Shown in pieces: positions 1 through 5,282 of a DNA stretch of 5,615 bases. The stretch lies in NCBI GenBank assembly GCA_029939875.1, contig JAOZSC010000065.1, forward strand, positions 1-5,615, given 5' to 3'. Position 1 is the stretch's first letter; each line of letters starts with the position of its first letter. The stretch comes from Desulfobacterales bacterium (GTDB lineage Bacteria > Desulfobacterota > Desulfobacteria > Desulfobacterales > JAFDCJ01). Under the pieces are notes generated by a model, which saw nothing but the letters and a program-made list of their open reading frames with translations, ran no database searches and was not told the origin of the DNA. A program made the position numbers and the translations under genes.

Positions 1-1
1 G

Positions 2-715
2 GTTCAATTCATGGGATTTTCTAACACGGCTGACAGCCTCTATGCGGTGCAAAAAGTGGTCTTTGAGGATAAAAAATTTGCAATCGGTGATTTGGCTGCG
101 TGGTTGGCAAATGACTGGATGGATAATGAAGACAAGCAAAAATATTTGTCCACGAGGGTTGCCAAGTATGGCAATGACCTGGATGAAGCAGATGCTATGG
201 CTATTAAAGTGGCCGATCATTTCTGTAAGATTTTGAGTGACCATAAGAATTTTCGTGGGGGCGCATTCTGGCCCGGTATTTTTTCTGTTGGCTTCCATAT
301 TACGATGGGCGCTTTTACGGGTGCCTCGGCAGATGGACGTTATGCCGGGGACGTTTTGGGAAATGGGATTACGCCGAGCAATGGGGTCACTTTGAATGGG
401 CCAACAGCCATCATGAATTCCGTGGCCAAACTTCCACTTAAAAGGATTTACAACGGAACTAACCTGAACATGAGATTTCAAGGCGAAACCATTATAAGTG
501 AAAATTTAATGAACCTGGTGAAAGTCTATTTTGAAAAGGGCGGGGTGCAGGTTCAATTCAATATGGTGGACACCCAGACTTTAAGGCTGGCCCAGAAAGC
601 GCCAGACAGATATCGGGACCTGATTGTCAGAATCAGCGGATATTCAGGCACCTTTGTTGATTTGAGTGACATTGCGCAGGAAGAAATTATAAGTCGCAGT
701 ATTTTTGAAATTTAA
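2..715 (+). CDS. Glycyl radical enzyme (pyruvate formate-lyase-like), C-terminal part, 5' truncated by window edge
   Basis: The reading frame is open to the left edge, so the ATG at 11 is an internal methionine and about 237 C-terminal residues of a protein usually near 800-850 residues are visible. GREs use a backbone glycyl radical to start C-C, C-O, C-N or C-S bond chemistry in the cytoplasm of anaerobes. The glycyl radical loop is intact: IVRISGYSG fits the known signature for this site, and the radical glycine is codon 638-640, 25 residues from the C-terminus. Other family landmarks are the ADGRYAG and GPTAIMNSVAKL blocks (about 329-433) and VQFNMVD. The catalytic cysteine lies upstream of the window. 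The substrate class (fumarate-adding synthase, arylacetate decarboxylase, dehydratase or other) cannot be decided from this end. The CoA-transferase gene starts 27 bp downstream, so the product probably feeds a CoA pathway. The family call is firm; the function is open. Confidence 0.93.
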   Translation, partial: VQFMGFSNTADSLYAVQKVVFEDKKFAIGDLAAWLANDWMDNEDKQKYLSTRVAKYGNDLDEADAMAIKVADHFCKILSDHKNFRGGAFWPGIFSVGFHITMGAFTGASADGRYAGDVLGNGITPSNGVTLNGPTAIMNSVAKLPLKRIYNGTNLNMRFQGETIISENLMNLVKVYFEKGGVQVQFNMVDTQTLRLAQKAPDRYRDLIVRISGYSGTFVDLSDIAQEEIISRSIFEI

Positions 716-742
716 TAGTTTTGTCATCAAGAGGTATTAAGT

Positions 743-1678
743 ATGAACAAGGTAATGACGGCTAAAGAGGCCATTTCAAAACATGTTAAAAGTGGTGATT
801 TTCTGTTTATCGGTGGATACATTTGCCGGTCTCCTTTTTCCGCTATACATGAAATTATCAGGCAGGGCATCAAAGACCTTACGATTACCAGAAGCAACGC
901 GGCCGATGATTTTGATATGCTTATTGGTGCCGGTTGTGTCAAGCGTTTTATTGCCACTTTCCTGTCCTTAGGGCTTTACGGATTGGGGCGCTGTTACAGG
1001 AGATCTTTGGAAAAAGGCATTCCTCATAAAATTGAGGTCGAAGAATACTCCAATCTCTCTTTGCCGATGATGCTTCTGGCCGGAGCAATGGGAATGCCGT
1101 TTGTGCCGGTGAAAGATATGGTGGGAACGGACCTGCTAAATGTAAAATCTTTTATGGGAGAAAACAAGTATAAGATGATTGATTCTCCGTTTGATGGAAA
1201 GCCTACCCTGCTGGTGCCCTCCTTAAATCCGGACGTTGGAATCATTCATGTTCAGCAAGCCGATGAATCCGGCAATGCCCAGATCTGGGGAATTGGCGGA
1301 GATTGTCAATACGGTGCCAATGCATCCAAAAAGGTAATCATTTTCTGCGAAAGAATCGTCACCCGCGAGACAATTGGCAAAGACCCCTCCCGGACAATTG
1401 TGCCGGCTCCCAAGGTTGTGGCTGTGGTGGAAGACCCCTTTGGGGCTCATCCCGGTTACACGCCGGGGTTTTATGATACCGATTTTTCCTATGGCTATCT
1501 TTATCAGCAGGCTTCAAATACCGAACAGGGCTTCAAGGAATTTTTAAAAGAATGGGTATACGATATTGAGGATCGCAGCGCCTATACGAAGCACTATATT
1601 GAAAAATTGGGTTATGAGGCTTTTAAGAAGCTGCAAGCAGACTTTGATTATGGGTATCCGGTTAGTTACGCCTACTAG
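743..1678 (+). CDS. Class I CoA-transferase, subunit A (glutaconate CoA-transferase GctA-like)
   Basis: 311 residues, close to the roughly 320 of glutaconate CoA-transferase subunit A. It should pair with the product of 1882-2682 to move CoA from a donor thioester (acetyl- or succinyl-CoA are typical) to a carboxylic acid in the cytoplasm. Visible family features are a glycine-rich N-terminal strand-loop SGDFLFIGGY (residues 17-26), the AGAMGMPFVPV segment (113-123), and the class I motif HxQxADxxGN at 169-178. The start is fixed by AAGAGGT at 729-735, seven bases before the ATG. The gene lies 27 bp after the glycyl radical enzyme gene. Its TAG stop sits inside an 8-bp repeat that flanks an inserted palindromic element, and the reading frame is undamaged. 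IpdA of the IpdAB cholesterol ring-cleaving hydrolase has the same fold and is an alternative. The catalytic glutamate in the partner subunit favours a true transferase. The acid substrate is unknown. Confidence 0.88.
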   Translation: MNKVMTAKEAISKHVKSGDFLFIGGYICRSPFSAIHEIIRQGIKDLTITRSNAADDFDMLIGAGCVKRFIATFLSLGLYGLGRCYRRSLEKGIPHKIEVEEYSNLSLPMMLLAGAMGMPFVPVKDMVGTDLLNVKSFMGENKYKMIDSPFDGKPTLLVPSLNPDVGIIHVQQADESGNAQIWGIGGDCQYGANASKKVIIFCERIVTRETIGKDPSRTIVPAPKVVAVVEDPFGAHPGYTPGFYDTDFSYGYLYQQASNTEQGFKEFLKEWVYDIEDRSAYTKHYIEKLGYEAFKKLQADFDYGYPVSYAY

Positions 1679-1679
1679 A
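1672..1679. repeat. Left copy of 8-bp direct repeat CTACTAGA (probable target-site duplication)
   Basis: CTACTAGA here is repeated exactly at 1838-1845, on the other side of the palindromic element. This copy contains the TAG stop codon (1676-1678) of the CoA-transferase subunit A gene, so insertion left the protein unchanged. Similarity may extend slightly further left, since AGTTAC precedes both copies. Part of the match could therefore be older than the insertion. Confidence 0.75.
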
Positions 1680-1837
1680 CGCAAGTTTTCAAAAAGCCCG
1701 GGCAATCTGCTATAAACTGAGCGCAATATGCGTTTTGGTTGAGCGTCATTGTCCATTCGATGGCGCCCTAAATGGACACCTTTAGCGAAATCAAAATACA
1801 TGTTGCGGACCGCTGACCGCAACTTTTTGAGAAGTTA
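1680..1837. mobile_element. MITE-like palindromic insertion element, about 158 bp, non-coding
   Basis: The segment between the two CTACTAGA repeats folds onto itself along most of its length. The outer arms 1683-1696 and 1823-1836 pair at 12 of 14 positions, plus one G-T wobble. The middle arms 1721-1744 and 1785-1808 pair at 17 of 24, plus three wobbles. The inner arms 1750-1757 and 1771-1778 (TGTCCATT and AATGGACA) pair perfectly around a 13-base loop. A small palindrome GCCCGGGC lies at 1696-1703. It holds no credible gene; the reading frames crossing it on the minus strand are shadows. Terminal inverted repeats, an 8-bp flanking duplication, small size and no transposase are the marks of a non-autonomous transposable element. 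No autonomous parent can be named. Removing 1680-1845 brings the two CoA-transferase genes to 37 bp apart, an ordinary operon gap. A native structured intercistronic RNA is the alternative, but it would not explain the flanking duplication. Confidence 0.68.
1802..1828 (+). terminator. Terminator-like hairpin inside the right arm of the inserted element
   Basis: GTTGCGG (1802-1808) and CCGCAAC (1817-1823) form a 7-bp stem with an 8-base loop, followed directly by five T residues (1824-1828). This has the form of a Rho-independent terminator reading on the plus strand toward subunit B, though the stem and T-tract are short. The left half of the stem also pairs with 1721-1727 in the long-range fold of the element, so the two structures exclude each other. 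Function is unproven. Strong termination here would be odd, because subunit B and the rest of the operon lie downstream. Confidence 0.4.
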
Positions 1838-1845
1838 CTACTAGA
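1838..1845. repeat. Right copy of 8-bp direct repeat CTACTAGA (probable target-site duplication)
   Basis: Exact copy of 1672-1679, abutting the right end of the palindromic element. After it come 36 bases of A/T-rich leader to the subunit B start codon, which would be the remainder of the original intergenic spacer. Confidence 0.75.
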
Positions 1846-1881
1846 TTTTAAAAAAACATACAATTTAACGGGGTTTGAAAA

Positions 1882-2682
1882 ATGGCAACTCATGCGAACG
1901 ACTATATTAAACCTGAACTGATGGCCTGCTGTGGCGCAAGGGAAATAAAGGATAACGACCTGGTCATTGTTGGCACCGGCTTTCCGGCCATGTCGGCTAA
2001 TATCGCCAAATATACCCATGCGCCGAATGCGATCATGATGCAGGAATCCGGCGTAATTGACGCTCAGCCCAAACGAATCGCTTTATCTGTTGGTGATCCC
2101 TGCTTGAATCCGGGGGCTGCCATGATTGGTGGATTGGTTGAAATTATGGGGATGTTTTTACAAGCCGGGATGGTGGATGTCGGGTTTTTATCCGGCAGCC
2201 AGGTGGACAAATATGGCAATATTAATACCACCGTGATTGGAGATTATGATCATCCCAAAAGCAGATTGCCCGGCAGTGGCGGGGCAAACCCGATTGGTTC
2301 TCTGGCCAAAAAGACACTCATTATCGCCTTGCACGATAAGCGACGGCTGGCGAAAAAATTGGATTTTGTCACCACCCCTGGGTATATTGACGGTCCGGGA
2401 GCCAGAGAAAAATGGGGGCTGCCGCCCAATACGGGTCCGCAAGCTCTGATTACCAACAAGGCGGTTTTAAGATTTGATAAGGACGCTTGTGAGGCCTATC
2501 TGGCTTCATATCATCCCGGAAGTTCGGTGAAAGAAATTGTGGACGCAACGCCATGGGAGCTCAAGGTGGCCGATGACGTACATGAAACACAACCGCCGAC
2601 CAGCAATGAGCTGAGAGTACTGAGAGAAATTCTCGATCCCGGCCGTTTGATCAGTATTTACGAGAAAAAAGGATATGTATAA
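1882..2682 (+). CDS. Class I CoA-transferase, subunit B (glutaconate CoA-transferase GctB-like)
   Basis: 266 residues, about the length of glutaconate CoA-transferase subunit B. This subunit should carry the catalytic glutamate that forms the covalent glutamyl-CoA intermediate. In Acidaminococcus GctB that residue is Glu54; here the matching segment is QESGVID, with Glu55 at codon 2044-2046. Other family marks are the VGTGFP loop (30-35), SVGDPCL (69-75), the GSQVDKYGNINT segment (105-116) and the glycine-rich PGSGGA (130-135). The start is preceded only by a weak GGGG purine run at 1870-1873. No better in-frame start is apparent, and the N-terminus fits the family. It follows subunit A after an unusually long 203-bp gap that is mostly inserted element. 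Its stop overlaps the Shine-Dalgarno sequence of the next gene, so translation of the two is probably coupled. IpdB-type hydrolases share the fold, but the retained glutamate supports a transferase. Confidence 0.88.
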   Translation: MATHANDYIKPELMACCGAREIKDNDLVIVGTGFPAMSANIAKYTHAPNAIMMQESGVIDAQPKRIALSVGDPCLNPGAAMIGGLVEIMGMFLQAGMVDVGFLSGSQVDKYGNINTTVIGDYDHPKSRLPGSGGANPIGSLAKKTLIIALHDKRRLAKKLDFVTTPGYIDGPGAREKWGLPPNTGPQALITNKAVLRFDKDACEAYLASYHPGSSVKEIVDATPWELKVADDVHETQPPTSNELRVLREILDPGRLISIYEKKGYV

Positions 2683-2687
2683 AGGAG
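2681..2687 (+). promoter_or_regulatory. Ribosome binding site AAAGGAG deciding the MmgE/PrpD start
   Basis: AAAGGAG overlaps the last two bases of the subunit B stop codon. It directly abuts the ATG at 2688, leaving no spacer, but stands six bases before the ATG at 2694. The latter is therefore the likelier start codon. The overlap with the preceding stop suggests translational coupling. Confidence 0.8.
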
Positions 2688-2693
2688 ATGAAT

Positions 2694-4061
2694 ATGGAAT
2701 ATACTAAAAAACTGGCAGAATTTTGCTCAACTGTTTCTTATGACAGCCTGCCACAGGAAACTATTTTAATGGCAAAATTGTGCGTTCTTGATTTTGTGGC
2801 CAACGTATACGGGTCGTTGGAGCTCGACGCGGTGGCAGCCGTTATCGCCTACATTAAGTCCCTTGGGACCCAAGGCAATATCCCCGCCCTGGGCTGTGGC
2901 TTTAAAACGGACCTTCATAACGCCGCTTTTATCAACGGAACGACCGCCGAAGCAATAGAAGCCCAAGATGGCGCGCGTTTTGGCGGAAATCATCCGGGTA
3001 CGGCCGTAATCCCCGCGGCCCTGGCAATGACAGAAAAATTGAAGTTAAATGGGAAAAAAATGATCGAGGCGATCGTCGCCGGCTATGAAGCGGCGAACAG
3101 GCCGGCGGCAGCGATGCATCCCTGGCATACACTGGGCGGCTTCTTACCGACGGGGACCTGTGGAACATTTGGGGCTGCCGTGGCGGCCGGTCGACTCCAA
3201 TCGTTTAGCGCGCAGCAGATGGCTTCAGCCATTGGCAATGCAGCGTATGTTATGCCCATCTCAACCGGTGAAAACCTGATGGGCGGCTATACTGTTAAAA
3301 TAGTTCAGGGCGGACAGGCAGCCAGTGCCGGTCTGATGGCAGCCGGATTGGCCGGCGCGGGTGTCACAGGGGCCCCTTACATTATTGAGGGATCTGAGCT
3401 AAATGGAGGTTTTGCGGTCATTACAACGGCGGCCGCGCCCAAACTTGAAAAAATTATAGACGCACTGGGGCAACACTATTCCATAACAGACATATATTTC
3501 AAGCCCTATACCGCCTGCCGGCATACACATGGAGCGGCCCAGGCAGCACTTGAAATCCAGGACGAAAACAAATTAACCCTTTCACAAATTGATAAAATTG
3601 ATGTTTTTACTTATGGCATCGCCAAATTGGCGGTGGGAAAGGAAGTGACCCCGGGCAGTTCATTTGTTTCCGCCCAGTTTTCAATACCCTACGTTGTTGC
3701 GGTCTGCCTGGCAGATGGCGAACTAGGCCCGCAGCAACTCACTGAAAAACGAATAGCCGATTCGAATTTGATAGGCCTTTCAAACAAAGTACAAATCCAT
3801 GCCGATAAGGCGTTGGAAAAAATCTATCCTGAAAAAACCTCAAGCCGGGTGGAAATCAAACTAAAAGATGGTTCCCGGCTTGTTAAGCAGATTGATATTC
3901 CCAAGGGTGACCCCAGAGATCCCATGGAAGCCAATGACATTATTAAAAAGGTCAAACAGTTTTCCGGCAACCGGGACCAAACCACAATCGACAATGTTTG
4001 TAATAAAATCCTCGATCTTGAAAACATCACCCATATAAGAGAAATTACAGAAATAATATAA
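2694..4061 (+). CDS. MmgE/PrpD-family protein (2-methylcitrate dehydratase / cis-aconitate decarboxylase fold)
   Basis: 455 residues from the ATG at 2694, a normal family length. MmgE/PrpD proteins act on polycarboxylic acids: 2-methylcitrate dehydratase, cis-aconitate decarboxylase, iminodisuccinate epimerase. Landmarks are the NHPGTAVIPAALAM block (99-112), GGFLPTGTCGTFGAA (148-162), YTVKIVQGGQAASAG (199-213), the KPYTACRHTH loop (271-280), and SAQFSIPYVVAVCLADG in the C-terminal lid region. Compared from memory with human ACOD1, His100 matches His103, Lys202 matches Lys207 and Lys271 matches Lys272. The positions of Asp93, Thr97, His159 and His277 are held here by Ala90, Ala94, Leu151 and Cys276. 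The reaction is therefore unlikely to be plain cis-aconitate decarboxylation and may not be methylcitrate dehydration. No citrate synthase or methylisocitrate lyase gene lies nearby. It sits 11 bp after subunit B and 25 bp before the dehydrogenase gene, which points to a step in the same acyl-CoA or acid pathway. Family certain, function unknown. Confidence 0.9.
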   Translation: MEYTKKLAEFCSTVSYDSLPQETILMAKLCVLDFVANVYGSLELDAVAAVIAYIKSLGTQGNIPALGCGFKTDLHNAAFINGTTAEAIEAQDGARFGGNHPGTAVIPAALAMTEKLKLNGKKMIEAIVAGYEAANRPAAAMHPWHTLGGFLPTGTCGTFGAAVAAGRLQSFSAQQMASAIGNAAYVMPISTGENLMGGYTVKIVQGGQAASAGLMAAGLAGAGVTGAPYIIEGSELNGGFAVITTAAAPKLEKIIDALGQHYSITDIYFKPYTACRHTHGAAQAALEIQDENKLTLSQIDKIDVFTYGIAKLAVGKEVTPGSSFVSAQFSIPYVVAVCLADGELGPQQLTEKRIADSNLIGLSNKVQIHADKALEKIYPEKTSSRVEIKLKDGSRLVKQIDIPKGDPRDPMEANDIIKKVKQFSGNRDQTTIDNVCNKILDLENITHIREITEII

Positions 4062-4075
4062 AGTTTAGTTATTGC

Positions 4076-4080
4076 GGGAG
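4076..4080 (+). promoter_or_regulatory. Ribosome binding site GGGAG deciding the acyl-CoA dehydrogenase start
   Basis: GGGAG ends six bases before the ATG at 4087. A possible TTG start at 4072 in the same frame would place this site inside the coding region, with no ribosome binding site of its own. ATG 4087 is preferred, and the resulting N-terminus MDFSFTKEQ is typical of acyl-CoA dehydrogenases. Confidence 0.75.
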
Positions 4081-4086
4081 CAAATT

Positions 4087-5253
4087 ATGGACTTTAGTTT
4101 TACAAAAGAACAGACCATGCTGCTCGATAGTCTGCGGGATATGGGAAAAAGAGAAAATTTCAAAGATCTGGCGGCCCAGGTCGATAAAACACGTGTTATC
4201 CCACGGGAACTGACGAACAAGTATGCGCAAATGGGGTTGCTTGGGATGACATTGTCTTCACAATATGGTGGCGCTGATGAGGATTCCATGACGGCGATTC
4301 TTGCTATTGAAGAGCTGGCTAGATACAGTCCCATGATCGCGGCCACCGTATTTGAATCAAATGTTGGTGCGGTTCGTGTCATTGACATGTTTGGCAGCGA
4401 GGAGCAGAAAAAAGCCGTTATTCCCGGAGTATGCAGTGGAGAATATAGCGTTTCCGTCTGTATGACCGAACCGGAAGCAGGATCTGACTTGACGGCGCTG
4501 TCGACCATTATTGAAGACCAGGGAGATCATTATCTGCTTAACGGTGAAAAGCGCTTTATCAGCGGCGGCGGTGAGGCCAGCCATTACCTGGTCTATACGC
4601 GTTTCGCAGATGTAAAGGGATACAAAGGAATCGGGGCTGTTTTAGTGGAAAAGGGGATGGCCGGCTTTACTTTTGGAAAACAGGAAGAATTCATGGGGCT
4701 TCGCGGTATGCCTTCTTGTGACTTGTTTTTTGATAATGTTGAAGTCCCTCACGACAATCTTGTCATCAAGCAAGGTGAATTTGGAAAGCTGATGCTCACG
4801 TTTGATATCGAGCGTTGCGGCAACTCGGCTATGTGCCTGGGAGTGGCAGGGGGTGCGCTGGAAGAAGCAAAAAAATATGCCCTGCAGCGCAAGGCTTTTA
4901 ACCGCCCGATTTGTGAATTCCAGGACATTCAGTTTGCCATCGCCGATATGGCCATGAAACTGGATGCGGCAAAGCTCCTGGTATATCGTGCTGTGGGGGA
5001 AGCCGGTAAGGGATTGCCTTCAATCTATCAGGCATCAATTGGTAAATGCTTTGCCAACGAAATGGTCAAGGAAGTGACCGATAAAGCCATGCAGGTATTT
5101 GGCGGATATGGCTACAGTGTAGAATTTCCACTGGAAAGAATGGTCCGTGACGCCCGGGCCTGGAGTGTGGCTGGGGGAACGCTTCAAATGCTAAGAATTG
5201 CCATCGCCAGTATGATTTTTGGTAGAAAATTTGATCAGCGAAAACCTGAATAG
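4087..5253 (+). CDS. Acyl-CoA dehydrogenase (FAD), with catalytic glutamate apparently at the isovaleryl/long-chain position
   Basis: 388 residues, full length for the family. It would oxidise an acyl-CoA to the 2,3-enoyl-CoA with FAD and pass electrons to electron-transfer flavoprotein in the cytoplasm. Seen in order: an N-terminal helical domain with FSFTKEQ; the flavin/substrate signature CMTEPEAGSD (125-134); NGEKRFISGG (152-161); the beta-domain end FFDNVEVPHDN (214-224); RKAFNRPICEFQ (268-279); and the second signature QVFGGYGYSVEFPLERMVRD (336-355). The usual catalytic glutamate of medium- and short-chain enzymes (YEGT) is replaced by AGGT at 362-365, with Gly363 at codon 5173-5175. 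In compensation, DIER at 240-243 supplies Glu242 (codon 4810-4812) where isovaleryl- and long-chain enzymes keep their base. This hints at a branched, beta-substituted or bulky substrate, which is inference. The gene begins 25 bp after the MmgE/PrpD gene and ends 29 bp before the SCP2-like gene. No electron-transfer flavoprotein gene is in the window. Confidence 0.93.
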   Translation: MDFSFTKEQTMLLDSLRDMGKRENFKDLAAQVDKTRVIPRELTNKYAQMGLLGMTLSSQYGGADEDSMTAILAIEELARYSPMIAATVFESNVGAVRVIDMFGSEEQKKAVIPGVCSGEYSVSVCMTEPEAGSDLTALSTIIEDQGDHYLLNGEKRFISGGGEASHYLVYTRFADVKGYKGIGAVLVEKGMAGFTFGKQEEFMGLRGMPSCDLFFDNVEVPHDNLVIKQGEFGKLMLTFDIERCGNSAMCLGVAGGALEEAKKYALQRKAFNRPICEFQDIQFAIADMAMKLDAAKLLVYRAVGEAGKGLPSIYQASIGKCFANEMVKEVTDKAMQVFGGYGYSVEFPLERMVRDARAWSVAGGTLQMLRIAIASMIFGRKFDQRKPE

Positions 5254-5282
5254 ATGAATTCCAATAAACAAGGAGAACCATT

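Noticed and set aside
1..560. Direct repeat GGTTCAATTCA at 1-11 and 550-560
   Set aside because: Both copies lie in the same coding frame and encode VQF. The second is part of a conserved GRE segment, and an 11-base match with no other structure is most likely chance.
1544..1822. Minus-strand reading frame of 92 codons across the end of subunit A and the palindromic element
   Set aside because: It overlaps a well-supported gene on the opposite strand and runs into an inverted-repeat element. It has no ribosome binding site or recognisable motif.
1802..1823. Integron attC-like site suggested by GTTGCGG and CCGCAAC
   Set aside because: The bases do not fit the attC core patterns (RYYYAAC and GTTRRRY). 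There is no integrase or cassette layout, and the wider fold plus flanking duplication fits a MITE better.
2688..2690. ATG at 2688 as the MmgE/PrpD start
   Set aside because: It abuts AAAGGAG without any spacer. ATG 2694 has a six-base spacer and needs no other change.
4072..4086. TTG start giving a five-residue longer acyl-CoA dehydrogenase
   Set aside because: The TTG precedes and encloses the GGGAG ribosome binding site, whereas ATG 4087 is correctly spaced from it.
4065..4508. Minus-strand reading frame of 147 codons opposite the acyl-CoA dehydrogenase gene
   Set aside because: It is serine-rich shadow translation of a clear dehydrogenase coding region, with no family resemblance.
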